Source of the DNA: Candidatus Treponema merdequi
GTDB lineage: Bacteria > Spirochaetota > Spirochaetia > Treponematales > Treponemataceae
Length of the DNA: 40,239 nt
Assembly: GCA_018064525.1 (NCBI GenBank)
Contig: JAGHVB010000009.1
Location: forward strand, 1 to 40,239
Direction: 5' to 3'
In this document: in pieces, positions 26,181-34,683 of the stretch
Layout of the letters: each line of letters starts with the position of its first letter
Position numbering within the stretch: position 1 is the first letter of the stretch
Made by a program: the position numbers and the translations under genes
The notes under the pieces: generated by a model
The model's input: only the letters and a program-made list of their open reading frames with translations
Database searches by the model: none
Told to the model about the DNA's origin: nothing

Positions 26181-26244
26181 ACTTCACCTCCGTGAAATCA
26201 TTTAATCAACTGCAGACATCGTATGTTTATATTCAACGGAAATT

Positions 26245-26340
26245 GATAACACTGTTACCAATTTCCGATAACAGTGTTATCATAACGATAACACTGTTAT
26301 CTTGTCAAGCAAATTCTGTAAAAAAAATAACATTGTTATC
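26245..26340. promoter_or_regulatory. Four copies of a 15-bp palindromic operator
   Basis: GATAACACTGTTACC (26245-26259), GATAACAGTGTTATC (26267-26281), GATAACACTGTTATC (26287-26301) and AATAACATTGTTATC (26326-26340) share the palindrome GATAACA-S-TGTTATC. Start-to-start distances are 22, 20 and 39 bp, about two, two and four helical turns, so bound proteins would lie on nearly the same face. They fill the gap between the divergent TetR and RND genes. The last copy ends 8 bp before the tetR -35 box; the first covers the likely promoter region of the RND operon. The TetR protein encoded alongside is the obvious ligand, with autoregulation. Confidence 0.88.
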
Positions 26341-26348
26341 ACTTTTTC

Positions 26349-26376
26349 TTGACTTGGACCGGATTTTCGGTAAAAT
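26349..26376 (+). promoter_or_regulatory. Predicted leaderless promoter of the TetR gene
   Basis: TTGACT (26349-26354), 16-bp spacer, TAAAAT (26371-26376), then 6 nt to the ATG at 26383. No Shine-Dalgarno. The fourth operator copy lies just upstream of the -35. Confidence 0.6.
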
Positions 26377-26382
26377 TAAGCT

Positions 26383-27006
26383 ATGTCAGAATCAGTAGAA
26401 GCAACAAAAACAAAAATCCTCGAAAGCGCAAAAAAAGAATTTCTCAAAAACGGCTTTACAAATGCTTCACTCAGGACAATCGCTTCAAATGCAGACCTGA
26501 CAACCGGTGCAATGTACCGTCACTTCAAAGACAAGGATGCCCTTTTCTGTGCTCTCGTTGACGATGCAATAGAAACTTCAAAACGCGTAATCTCAACAGG
26601 CAGCGTCGAATTCCACGAAAACTCAAAAGAAAATGTAATGGGTAAAAAACATTTTGACGAAGAAACAAAAATCATGTCTGACTTTCTCGATTACATCTAT
26701 GACCATTTCGACGCATTCGAACTTCTTTTGACAAAAGCTGCCGGCAGCACGCACGAAAACTTTGTCAAAGAAATGACAGACCTTCACACAGAAAACTGTA
26801 CCGCTCTTTTTGCGTGGTTAAAGAAAAAATTCCACGTACGTAAAGAAATCGACAAGATGTCTATTCACGTAATCTCAGATATGATCATCACAAGCTACTG
26901 CGAAATCATCCTGCACAGACTCGAAAAAAAAGCCGCCCAAAAACTTATCACCGACATGTCCGACTTCTTCCGCTTCGGCTTCATGCACCTTCTTGGATTG
27001 AAATAA
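26383..27006 (+). CDS. TetR/AcrR-family transcriptional regulator
   Basis: A 207-residue TetR repressor. The N-terminal helix-turn-helix is KILESAKKEFLKNGFTNASLRTIASNADLTTGAMYRHFKDKDALF (about 11-55), with the recognition helix around TTGAMYRHF. The rest is a helical ligand-binding and dimer domain without recognised motif (FDAFELLLTKAAGSTHENFVKE). It is likely to bind the four palindromes upstream and repress both itself and the RND - LolA-like - barrel operon until a hydrophobic ligand binds. The ATG is set by the promoter placed 6 nt upstream. Confidence 0.92.
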   Translation: MSESVEATKTKILESAKKEFLKNGFTNASLRTIASNADLTTGAMYRHFKDKDALFCALVDDAIETSKRVISTGSVEFHENSKENVMGKKHFDEETKIMSDFLDYIYDHFDAFELLLTKAAGSTHENFVKEMTDLHTENCTALFAWLKKKFHVRKEIDKMSIHVISDMIITSYCEIILHRLEKKAAQKLITDMSDFFRFGFMHLLGLK

Positions 27007-27150
27007 AAAAACTAACCATTTTGAAGTGCCCCTCATCCATCGCACACCCCAAAAATTCCACATTCCGCATTAACTTCCCCCTTGCAAAAAAGCTGTATTA
27101 ACTATATCCTAGAATAACTACATTATTTATAGTAGAAACAGGAGTTTTCT

Positions 27151-28545
27151 ATGGCTGGCGATACATTAGATTTTACAATTGAATCATTGGGACCTTGCAC
27201 TGTTAATTCACCGATTGAACTTTCACGCGTTGACGGACAGAACAGAGCAAACTATGCCCGTGATGATCAGTTTATCAGAAATAATATTTATGTTTCAGGA
27301 AAAAACGATGATGCTTTGGACATGACAAACTTGATGGAAAAAGCTGGTCCCCGCGAAAAGATTTTCTTTGACCCAAAACATGTTAAAGCTGGAATCTGTA
27401 CATGCGGTGGTCTTTGTCCGGGACTTAACGACGTTATCCGTGCAATCGTCCGCTGTTTGAATACACGTTATGGTGTAAAAACAATAAAAGGTTATCAGTT
27501 TGGTTTTCACGGTTTCTTCGCAGAAGAAGGATACGAACCAATTGATCTCGACCGTTATTTAATAGACGAAATTCATAAGATTGGTGGAACTTACCTCGGC
27601 ACAAGCCGTGGCGGCGGACAGAGAGTCGGTGACATCGTAGACTGTCTCGAACGCGACAACATCAATATGCTCTTCATCATTGGTGGAGACGGAACACAGC
27701 GCGGTTCATACGACATCGCATGCGAAGTTGAAAAACGAGGTTACAAATGTGCTGTAGTCGGAATTCCAAAAACAGTTGATAACGACCTTATGTTCATTGA
27801 CCGTTCATTCGGATTTGAAACTGCAGTTCAGAGAGCAAAAGAAGCTATCGCTGCAATCCACATGGAAGCAGCTTCACAGATTAACGGAATCGGTCTTGTA
27901 AAACTCATGGGACGCGAAGCAGGATTCATTGCAACTGCCGCAACACTTGCAAGCCACGAAACAAACTTCTGTTTAATTCCAGAAGTTCCATTTGAACTCG
28001 AAGGCGAAAACGGATTCCTCGCATGTCTCGAACGCAGACTTGCAAAACGCGGTCACGCTGTAATCGTAGTTTCTGAAGGTGCAGGTCAGGATCTTTTGAC
28101 AAGCACAAATGCAACTGACGCATCTGGAAACAAAAAACTTGCAGACATCGGTGTTTACCTTAAATCTCAGATTGAAAAATATTTCAAAGAAAAAGGTACA
28201 GAAATCAACCTTAAATACATTGACCCGGGATATCAGATCCGTGCATCAGTTACTGTTGCATCTGACTCTGTTTACTGCGAACGTCTTGGAAACAATGCAG
28301 TTCACGCTGCAATGGCCGGAAAAACAAAGCTTGTTATCGGTCTTGTTCACGACAAATTCGTTCACCTTCCTATCAAAATGGTTACACAGCACAGAAATGC
28401 CGTTAACCCGGAAGGTTCTTTGTGGCGTGATACACTCGATGCAACTGGTCAGCCGATCCTTATGGTAAATGACATGGAAGCTGCAAAAGCTAAAATGGCA
28501 AAAGCAGTTGCAGAAGCAAAGAAAAAACCTTCTGAACAGAAATAA
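27151..28545 (+). CDS. 6-phosphofructokinase, ATP-type of the plant/spirochaete clade
   Basis: A 464-residue phosphofructokinase, which makes fructose 1,6-bisphosphate in glycolysis. [16 protein letters not shown] starts the phosphoryl-donor loop; [11 protein letters not shown] (GGDGT at 178-182) has Gly at the position that is Asp in PPi enzymes, so ATP is the likely donor, while PKTVDND (206-212) has the Lys seen in PPi and plant-type enzymes. [15 protein letters not shown] is the conserved substrate loop. The N-terminal about 75 residues are an extension before the core, as in this clade. T. pallidum TP0108 appears to be the homologue. AGGAG precedes the ATG, and a terminator follows; the gene is monocistronic. 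Confidence 0.9.
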   Translation: MAGDTLDFTIESLGPCTVNSPIELSRVDGQNRANYARDDQFIRNNIYVSGKNDDALDMTNLMEKAGPREKIFFDPKHVKAGICTCGGLCPGLNDVIRAIVRCLNTRYGVKTIKGYQFGFHGFFAEEGYEPIDLDRYLIDEIHKIGGTYLGTSRGGGQRVGDIVDCLERDNINMLFIIGGDGTQRGSYDIACEVEKRGYKCAVVGIPKTVDNDLMFIDRSFGFETAVQRAKEAIAAIHMEAASQINGIGLVKLMGREAGFIATAATLASHETNFCLIPEVPFELEGENGFLACLERRLAKRGHAVIVVSEGAGQDLLTSTNATDASGNKKLADIGVYLKSQIEKYFKEKGTEINLKYIDPGYQIRASVTVASDSVYCERLGNNAVHAAMAGKTKLVIGLVHDKFVHLPIKMVTQHRNAVNPEGSLWRDTLDATGQPILMVNDMEAAKAKMAKAVAEAKKKPSEQK

Positions 28546-28559
28546 ACTTTAATTTTACA

Positions 28560-28587
28560 GCCTCGTGTTTTTCACGGGGCTTTTTTT
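28560..28587 (+). terminator. Rho-independent terminator after the phosphofructokinase gene
   Basis: GCCTCGTG (28560-28567), loop TTTTT, CACGGGGC (28573-28580) and seven T. One G-U pair in an otherwise full 8-bp stem, beginning 14 nt after the stop codon. Confidence 0.9.
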
Positions 28588-28609
28588 GTTACAAGTGGAA
28601 TTTATAAAA

Positions 28610-30841
28610 ATGGATAATCAAAAAGTTAAAAAATTTTTATTTTATTTTTGCAGAATCTTCCCTGCTGTATTTCTTCTGGCTTTATTTTTATTTCCAATAA
28701 GCATAAAAGAAATCAATCTGTATGATTCACTCTCCCCTGTAGAACTTATTTACGCTTATTTACTTCCTTTCTGCAGCAGTTCAGACTTTTATGTTCCTGT
28801 TTTACATTTTCTGTTTTTTATAATTTATTTTATTCCAGCAACAGTCATTATTCTGATAACTTCTATTTTTGTAAAAAAAATTTCAAATAAACTTTTGTTT
28901 TATTTTGTTCTTGCAGGTTTAACAATTTATATTTTCTGTTCTGTTTCCTGCATGATTATTTCTGCAAATACAATAATATGGTTTTCAAAAATTCCACCTA
29001 TAACTTACATATTTTTTCTTCTTGCATTTTTATCACATCTTGCACTAAGCATTACAGGAATACTTTATATCCGAATCAGTAATCCTGAATATGCACAATA
29101 CAAAGGTCTCAGAAAAGATGAACTTTTAAAATGCAAAAATCTTTCTGACAAACTGCAGAAAAAAAACATCAAGACAAAACTTACTCTTTCAATTATTTCT
29201 GCAATTGCCATTATTCTTTTTTCATTTATGGTTTTAATTCTCAGAAGATATGAAAACCTGATTACAGAAACTGTAAGCGAAACAGGACGAGTTCAGGCAG
29301 AACAGACAGCAGCAATCTATGAAACTGCAGAAGGAAAAAATGACAAGATTTCACTTTTCTTCAGTCAGCAGAAAAAATCAAATTCTTTTGCCGACACTCC
29401 TTTTGAACGAATTGATATTATCATTACAAATGCCGGAACAAACATTTATCTGGAAAACATTACTCCTGAAACAGAACTTCCGGATTACAATGTTTTTGCT
29501 TACACAACTTCAAAACGTTCACTTATTCCAGAAGAAGAACTTTCAATTACAGCAGAAAAAGCACACGAATACATTAAGCTTTATCAGTCAGGAGCTTACC
29601 GTAAAACACCTGTTTATAATAAAACACACAGAACATGCAAATTTATTCATCCAGTCACATTTACAAAAAAAGCAGGTCTTAAACTTTTAGGTTTTTCAAT
29701 TGTCACTTACCGTGAAGATGTCTTAATGAAAGCATTTTTTAAAACTAAAGTTTCTGTTTTTGCACTTTCATTTGTATTTCTTTATCTTTCTGTAATTCTT
29801 TCTTTATTTCTTTCTGACTACATCGCAAACCCTCTTCTCTTTTTACGAACAAATGTCAGAAAGACATCAGAATCACTTTCAACACTTTTATCTGGCCGCG
29901 GAAAAATCAAGGCAGAAACAATTACATTCGATGACACAATTAAAACTAAAGATGAAATCAAAGATCTTTCAACAGAAATCGGCAATATGGTTTCTTTAAT
30001 CCGGGGAATTGTTCCATACATTTCTTTCTCTACCCTGAAACACGCAGACGCAGAAACAAAAAAATCCGTATCGCGTGAACTCTGCTTTTTATTTACAGAT
30101 ATCCGTGGATTTACAACACTTTGTGAAGGACGCGCTCCAAAAGATATTGTTTCAATTCTCAATCATTATCTCGACATCGAAACAGAAATCATTTTGAAAA
30201 ACGGCGGTGACATCGATAAATTTGTCGGAGACGAAATGATGGCATTCTTTGCCGGTCCAAGAAAAGAAATCAATGCATGCAAAGCCGCAATGGAAATCCG
30301 CGCTGCAATGAAAGAACAGCAGAAACTTTCAAAAGCAAAAGGAAGTGATTTTATTTCCATCGGAATTGGAATCAACACAGGAAATGTCGTATTCGGTTCT
30401 GTCGGATCAAAAACAAGGATGGACTTTACTTCAATCGGCGACACCGTAAATCTTGCAGCGCGTCTTGAAGGAGCAAACAAAGCATACGGTTCAAAAGCCA
30501 TCATTACAGAAGCTGTTTACGAAAAACTGAACGAAACTTTTATATGCCGTGAACTCGATTTTATAAAAGTAAAAGGAAAATCAGAACCGGTCCGCATCTA
30601 TGAAATTCTGCAGTTAAAAACACAGGCTTCTGAAAAACTTAACGAAATAAAATCACTTTTTGAAAAAGGTCTGCACTTTTATCGAAGACAAAATTGGGAA
30701 AAGGCTGCACTTTATTTCAAGGAATGTAATGATAAATATTATGATCTTCCAAGTCAGGTTTTTCTGGAAAGAATAAGACATTTTAAATTTACGCCACCTC
30801 CTGCAAAATGGGACGGTGTATTTGAAATGAAGGTAAAATAA
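28610..30841 (+). CDS. Membrane-bound class III adenylate cyclase
   Basis: A 743-residue sensor cyclase. N-terminal part with four or five membrane segments (about 5-155), a span near 190-210, an extracytoplasmic sensor region (about 215-375), a further span (AFFKTKVSVFALSFVFLYLSVILSLFL, about 375-400), a HAMP-like linker (DYIANPLLFLRTNVRKTSESL) and a class III cyclase domain (about 489-675). Metal-binding Asp are D497 (FTDIRGFT) and D541 (KFVGDEMM); the Lys of DKFVGD and the Thr of DFTSIGDTVNLAARLE fit ATP rather than GTP. A C-terminal TPR-like helix pair (KGLHFYRRQNWEKAALYFKECND) ends it. Start at ATG 28610; the frame extends 15 codons upstream into the terminator, which is not credible. 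No Shine-Dalgarno; GTGGAATTTATAAA lies directly before the ATG. Confidence 0.87.
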   Translation: MDNQKVKKFLFYFCRIFPAVFLLALFLFPISIKEINLYDSLSPVELIYAYLLPFCSSSDFYVPVLHFLFFIIYFIPATVIILITSIFVKKISNKLLFYFVLAGLTIYIFCSVSCMIISANTIIWFSKIPPITYIFFLLAFLSHLALSITGILYIRISNPEYAQYKGLRKDELLKCKNLSDKLQKKNIKTKLTLSIISAIAIILFSFMVLILRRYENLITETVSETGRVQAEQTAAIYETAEGKNDKISLFFSQQKKSNSFADTPFERIDIIITNAGTNIYLENITPETELPDYNVFAYTTSKRSLIPEEELSITAEKAHEYIKLYQSGAYRKTPVYNKTHRTCKFIHPVTFTKKAGLKLLGFSIVTYREDVLMKAFFKTKVSVFALSFVFLYLSVILSLFLSDYIANPLLFLRTNVRKTSESLSTLLSGRGKIKAETITFDDTIKTKDEIKDLSTEIGNMVSLIRGIVPYISFSTLKHADAETKKSVSRELCFLFTDIRGFTTLCEGRAPKDIVSILNHYLDIETEIILKNGGDIDKFVGDEMMAFFAGPRKEINACKAAMEIRAAMKEQQKLSKAKGSDFISIGIGINTGNVVFGSVGSKTRMDFTSIGDTVNLAARLEGANKAYGSKAIITEAVYEKLNETFICRELDFIKVKGKSEPVRIYEILQLKTQASEKLNEIKSLFEKGLHFYRRQNWEKAALYFKECNDKYYDLPSQVFLERIRHFKFTPPPAKWDGVFEMKVK

Positions 30842-30912
30842 TTCCAGCAAAGATGATTACGTTGAAATCAAAGGCAAATTGAAAGTCACACCAAATGAAA
30901 ATTCATGTAAAC

Positions 30913-30941
30913 TTGAACTCTATTAAGATAAATCGTATGAT
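30913..30941 (+). promoter_or_regulatory. Candidate promoter of the structured RNA
   Basis: TTGAAC (30913-30918), 17-bp spacer and TATGAT (30936-30941), placing the transcript start near 30948. The -10 lies inside the left end of the inverted repeat. A mirror candidate on the other strand (TCGAGA with TAAAAT) is weaker but cannot be excluded. Confidence 0.45.
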
Positions 30942-31118
30942 AAAATTTCTATGTTAAAAACCTGCGAGAGGGAAGAAAGCAGAGCCCGGCAGGACTTGAA
31001 AGGCGAAAAGATAGTTTCCTTGCCGACTTTCATGTCCAGCGACGCCAGCTAGCGGTGCCGGGGTCTGCTTTCTGACCGGAAGTAAGTTTTTAAAAATAGG
31101 AATTTTATCCTACGATTT
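30930..31118 (+). ncRNA. Candidate structured RNA within a 189-bp imperfect inverted repeat
   Basis: Left and right halves pair over almost their whole length. From outside in: AAATCGTA with 31111-31118 and an AT-rich near-match inside it; AAAAAC (30956-30961) with GTTTTT (31086-31091); GAAAGCAGA plus CCCGGCA with TGCCGGG plus TCTGCTTTC; GGACTTGAAAG with CTTTCATGTCC (one mismatch); then GGC-GCC closing an A/T-rich tip. A 21-nt side element (around AGCGACGCCAGCTAGCGG) protrudes from the right arm only. The core is far more GC-rich than flanking DNA, as expected of structured RNA in an AT-rich genome. SRP RNA often lies just upstream of dnaX, but the conserved SRP domain IV tetraloop and AGCAG motif are not seen. 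Strand is set by the better promoter; T5 follows the stem at 31087-31091. Confidence 0.6.
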
Positions 31119-31126
31119 TCCTAATC

Positions 31127-31155
31127 TCGACTATTATCTAAATTTCCACTATAAT
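31127..31155 (+). promoter_or_regulatory. Predicted leaderless promoter of dnaX
   Basis: TCGACT (31127-31132), 17-bp spacer ending in TTTCCAC, and consensus TATAAT (31150-31155). Seven nt separate it from the dnaX ATG; no Shine-Dalgarno. It begins 9 nt after the inverted repeat ends. Confidence 0.65.
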
Positions 31156-31162
31156 ACTTTCT

Positions 31163-32950
31163 ATGGCATACGAAGTAACAGCGACACGAAGAAGACCGCA
31201 GTCATTTGACGCCCTCATAGGCCAGGAATTTGTTGCGGCAACTCTCAAACATTCAATCGAAAACGGACAGATTGCTCACGCTTACCTTTTTACAGGACCT
31301 AGAGGCTGCGGTAAAACATCTACAGCCCGAATTCTTGCAAAAGCACTTAACTGTCAGCACGGTCCGACAGCAACACCATGCGGAGAATGTTCCACATGTC
31401 AGGAAATCACAAAAGGCTCAAGCCTCGACGTAATCGAAATTGACGGTGCTTCAAACACAAGTGTCAACGACATCCGTCAGATTAAAGATGAAGTCATGTT
31501 CCCGCCAAACTCCTGCCGCTATAAAATCTATATCATCGACGAAGTTCATATGCTTACAACAAACGCATTCAATGCACTTCTCAAAACAATCGAAGAACCA
31601 CCTCCGTATGTAATTTTTATTTTCGCAACAACAGAACTTCACGAAGTTCCAGCCACAATAAAAAGCCGCTGTCAGCAGTTTAACTTTAGACTTGTTCCAA
31701 TTGAAAAAGTCAAGGAACAGCTTGCAGCTGCATGCAGCGAAATCGGAATCACTGCAGAAGACGAAGCTCTCTACTGGATTGCACGCGAATCAACAGGAAG
31801 TATGCGAGATGCGTATACTCTTTTTGATCAGGTTGCAGCATTTTCAGAAGGTCACATCACATATGAAAAAATCCGTGACAAACTCGGACTTGTCGGAACA
31901 GAACGCTTAAACGAAATCTTTGATGCATGTGTTGACGCATCTCCTGTTGCTGTTACAGATAAGCTCGATGCTTTCCTTCAGTCAGGAATCTCAATCGACC
32001 AGCTTATTACAAACAGTGCAGATTATCTTCGAAGCTGTCTCTTAATTAAAAATGGAGTCACAAAAGAAGCACTCCTCGGCCAGTCAATCGAACGATACAG
32101 CAAAAAAGTTTTAACAGAATGGTCATCGATTCAGATTGAAAGAGCTCTTTCTCTTTTCTTAAATCTTTACCGCGACATCCGTTTTTCACTTTCACCGCGC
32201 TATGAAATTGAACTTCTTTTCAGCAAACTCTGCTGGTTAAAAGAATATGTAAGTCCTGCAGAAGTCAAAAAAGCTGTTGATGCTGCACATGCACTTTTAA
32301 TGAACGGAACATCACAGATAAATTCTTCAGAAAAAAATTCCGCAAATGGAATTTCGTCAGGCACAAATTCAACTCAAAGCAGTTATTCCGCAGCAAGTTC
32401 TTCAAATTCTTCATCGCAGTTCATAAACCCGAATCTTCCAAAAATGGCAACATTTGAAGCACTGGAATCGAGCGGACAGAATTATTCTTCCCAACCCTCA
32501 GAACCGGAGCCTCAAGAAGACCCTTTTGACAATGGCGGTGCCCTGCCGCCTAAAACAATAGCGGCAGCCACAAACGAAACTGAATTTAAAGCAGATTTTT
32601 CAAATACACAGTCTGCACAGAACAATACAGATGAACTCGAAGCATTAAAAGCAAAAGTTGTTGCAACAATGTCTGTAAATGACGCTTTTGTCAGTGCTGG
32701 TCTTATGCAGACTGGAAAATGGATTTTAAACGAAAACAATATTTCCACAACAATTGAATCTTCTTTTCAAAAATCACAGCTTGATGCAAAAATAAAAGAA
32801 ATCTCATCCTGCATTTCTGCAATCATGGGACGCGAAATTAAATTTTCCATAAATCTGTTTGAGCAGAAAACAAATACAACACCTGTAGAAATTCCAGAAC
32901 AGGTAAATATATTGTGTAAAGTTTTTAAGGGAAGCGTTATCGGAGGTTAA
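31163..32950 (+). CDS. dnaX: DNA polymerase III subunit gamma/tau
   Basis: DnaX clamp-loader ATPase, 595 residues. Walker A is GPRGCGKT (45-52), the zinc module has C64, C73, C76 and C79, Walker B region is IYIIDEVHMLT, and sensor 1 is FATTELHEVP followed by the arginine-finger SRC. Domain III follows to about 370, then a low-complexity Ser/Asn/Gln linker (385-490) and a C-terminal domain that would bind the polymerase in tau. A run of seven A at 32331-32337 falls at the start of the linker; slippage there would give a shorter gamma-like product, but this is speculative. Cotranscribed with ybaB and recR: its stop overlaps TAATGATG of ybaB. Confidence 0.96.
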   Translation: MAYEVTATRRRPQSFDALIGQEFVAATLKHSIENGQIAHAYLFTGPRGCGKTSTARILAKALNCQHGPTATPCGECSTCQEITKGSSLDVIEIDGASNTSVNDIRQIKDEVMFPPNSCRYKIYIIDEVHMLTTNAFNALLKTIEEPPPYVIFIFATTELHEVPATIKSRCQQFNFRLVPIEKVKEQLAAACSEIGITAEDEALYWIARESTGSMRDAYTLFDQVAAFSEGHITYEKIRDKLGLVGTERLNEIFDACVDASPVAVTDKLDAFLQSGISIDQLITNSADYLRSCLLIKNGVTKEALLGQSIERYSKKVLTEWSSIQIERALSLFLNLYRDIRFSLSPRYEIELLFSKLCWLKEYVSPAEVKKAVDAAHALLMNGTSQINSSEKNSANGISSGTNSTQSSYSAASSSNSSSQFINPNLPKMATFEALESSGQNYSSQPSEPEPQEDPFDNGGALPPKTIAAATNETEFKADFSNTQSAQNNTDELEALKAKVVATMSVNDAFVSAGLMQTGKWILNENNISTTIESSFQKSQLDAKIKEISSCISAIMGREIKFSINLFEQKTNTTPVEIPEQVNILCKVFKGSVIGG

Positions 32951-32952
32951 TG

Positions 32953-33258
32953 ATGAACCCATTTGATATGTTAAAAAATATTAATCAGTTAAAAGACCAG
33001 TTTGGAAACATTCAGGAAGAATTGAAAGATGTTACTGCAACAGGTTCTTCCGGCGGAAACATCGTAAATGTTACAGTAAACGGAAAGTTTGAAATTACAA
33101 ACATCAAGCTCGATCCTGTTTGTGTTGATCCACGTGATGTTCAGATGCTTCAGGACTTGATCATTGCTGCACATCACGACGCAATGACAAAAATCGCTGA
33201 TACAATTAAATCAAAGTACGGACCACTTCTCGGCGGAATGGGAATTCCGGGACTTTAA
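32953..33258 (+). CDS. ybaB: YbaB/EbfC nucleoid-associated protein
   Basis: YbaB/EbfC family, 101 residues, a small dimeric DNA-binding protein (EbfC of Borrelia is the studied spirochaete member). NPFDMLKNINQLKDQFGNIQEELKDV is the N-terminal helix, GNIVNVTVNGKFEITNIKLDP the beta hairpin and PRDVQMLQDLIIAAHHDAMTKI the C-terminal helix. Two ATGs are adjacent; the second is preferred because GGAGG (32942-32946) lies 6 nt upstream, while it is only 3 nt from the first. Placed between dnaX and recR, as in many bacteria. Confidence 0.93.
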   Translation: MNPFDMLKNINQLKDQFGNIQEELKDVTATGSSGGNIVNVTVNGKFEITNIKLDPVCVDPRDVQMLQDLIIAAHHDAMTKIADTIKSKYGPLLGGMGIPGL

Positions 33259-33260
33259 TT

Positions 33261-33854
33261 ATGAATGCAATCGATGAATTGACAGAAAGTTTTTCCCGCC
33301 TTCCCGGAATCGGTAAAAAAAGTGCAGGCCGTCTCGTTAACTATATTTTAAAAGCAGACAAAACTTACGTTAATAAATTTGCATCACAGCTTTCAACTCT
33401 TCAGGATAAAATCAAACCATGTTCAGTCTGTGGAACCTGGACAGAAAACGATCCATGTCCAATCTGCACAGATTCACTTCGCGACCGTTCCATCATCTGC
33501 GTCGTTGAACAGCCTCAGGATGTTTCAACAATTGAAAGTGCACATGAGTTCTCAGGACTCTTTCATGTTCTTGGCGGAGTAATTGCACCGCTTGATGGAA
33601 TCGGACCAGACCAGCTTAACATTTCTTCACTTCTGCAGCGAACAAAAGATGACTCCGTAAAAGAAATAATCATTGCAACAAATCCGACAGTCGAAGGAGA
33701 TACAACTGCTTTGTACCTCCAGAGAATTATTCAGACTGCATCCCCGCAGATTAAAGTTACCCGCCTTGCATCAGGACTACCTGTCGGAGGTGATCTTGAA
33801 TATGCAGATAAACTTACACTTGCAAGAAGTTTTCGCGGACGAACAGAAGTTTAA
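33261..33854 (+). CDS. recR: Recombination protein RecR
   Basis: RecR, 197 residues, which acts with RecO and RecF in loading RecA at gaps. Helix-hairpin-helix at 11-27 (SRLPGIGKKSAGRLV), zinc finger C54-x2-C57-x8-C66-x2-C69, and Toprim domain from about 78 (IICVVEQPQDVSTIE) to the VTRLASGLPVGGDLEYAD Walker-like end. Starts 2 nt after ybaB stops and is the last gene of the dnaX operon. Confidence 0.96.
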   Translation: MNAIDELTESFSRLPGIGKKSAGRLVNYILKADKTYVNKFASQLSTLQDKIKPCSVCGTWTENDPCPICTDSLRDRSIICVVEQPQDVSTIESAHEFSGLFHVLGGVIAPLDGIGPDQLNISSLLQRTKDDSVKEIIIATNPTVEGDTTALYLQRIIQTASPQIKVTRLASGLPVGGDLEYADKLTLARSFRGRTEV

Positions 33855-33916
33855 TTCTTTTGAGTTTATAATTTTCATACAGAAGACATATATAATTATC
33901 AGACAGGAAAACTTTC

Positions 33917-34573
33917 ATGATTTCATTTACACATATTTTTTTTGATTTTGATGGAACTATCTGCGACACAGCTCCCGGAATCTGCGCTTCGATGCAGCGC
34001 GTCTGTGATCACTATTCCCTTCCATACGGACAGGATACTTTTCTTAAAATGATTGGCCCTTCTCTTGAAGAAAGTTTTACGACATTTTTCAAATTACCGC
34101 AGACAGAAATCCGAAACGCAATCAAAGTTTACCGCGATTATTATTCCACAAAAGGAATGTTCGAATGTACGCCATACGACGGTATCATCAAAACAATTGA
34201 AACACTTCGATCATACGGTATCAAAACCTATATCGCAACAAGCAAACCGGAACTTTACACAAGACATATTGCAGAAAAGAAAAATCTTTCTTACCTTTTC
34301 GATTTTATTGCCGGAGCCGATATGGAAGAAAAAAACAGAATCAATAAAATCGATGTAATAAACTATCTCATAAAAGAAAACAGTCTTGAAGATTATAAAA
34401 AAACGACTCTTATGGTCGGCGACAGAAATTACGACATCATCGGAGGCCACAAGGCAGAACTCAAAACCTGCGGTGTTCTCTGGGGATTTGGAAATGAAAA
34501 AGAATTCAAAGAAGCTGACGCTGACTTTATCATAAAAACGCCATCAGATTTATTAAATCTCATAAAACAGTAA
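33917..34573 (+). CDS. HAD-family phosphatase, phosphoglycolate phosphatase-like
   Basis: A 218-residue HAD hydrolase. Motif I FFDFDGTICD (nucleophile D10, D12), motif II ATSKPE (S109), motif III with K144 region, and motif IV GDRNYD (D169 and D173). The helical cap between residues 15 and 85 is the C1 type of Gph/PgmB-like enzymes. Substrate could be phosphoglycolate, a sugar phosphate or a nucleotide. AGGA lies about 9 nt before the ATG. TATAAT upstream (33892-33897) with no good -35 is a possible promoter. It follows recR by 62 bp. Confidence 0.88.
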   Translation: MISFTHIFFDFDGTICDTAPGICASMQRVCDHYSLPYGQDTFLKMIGPSLEESFTTFFKLPQTEIRNAIKVYRDYYSTKGMFECTPYDGIIKTIETLRSYGIKTYIATSKPELYTRHIAEKKNLSYLFDFIAGADMEEKNRINKIDVINYLIKENSLEDYKKTTLMVGDRNYDIIGGHKAELKTCGVLWGFGNEKEFKEADADFIIKTPSDLLNLIKQ

Positions 34574-34647
34574 TATACAAATTCCACCAGCCAAAATTAA
34601 AAAAAAATTGCAATCAAAATTGACACAAAATTATCAATTTATACCAT

Positions 34648-34675
34648 TTAACTATTTAATTCCATCTGCTATAGT
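34648..34675 (+). promoter_or_regulatory. Predicted near-leaderless promoter of the first MATE gene
   Basis: TTAACT (34648-34653), 16-bp spacer with TTCCAT, and TATAGT (34670-34675), then 8 nt to the ATG. No Shine-Dalgarno. Confidence 0.5.
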
Positions 34676-34683
34676 TATCTTAT

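Noticed and set aside
26245-26340. Iteron-type replication origin
   Set aside because: The repeats are palindromic, lie between divergent genes beside a TetR gene and no replication gene is near.
28565-28609. Upstream extension of the adenylate cyclase
   Set aside because: It would begin inside the stem of the phosphofructokinase terminator and lacks a ribosome site.
30945-31100. SRP (4.5S) RNA upstream of dnaX
   Set aside because: Position and length fit, but the conserved GGAA-type tetraloop with the CAGG/AGCAG symmetric loop was not found on either strand, so it is called only as a structured RNA candidate.
32331-32337. Programmed frameshift giving a gamma subunit of DnaX
   Set aside because: The seven-A run is at a plausible place, but such runs are common here and no downstream stem or Shine-Dalgarno-like stimulator was seen.
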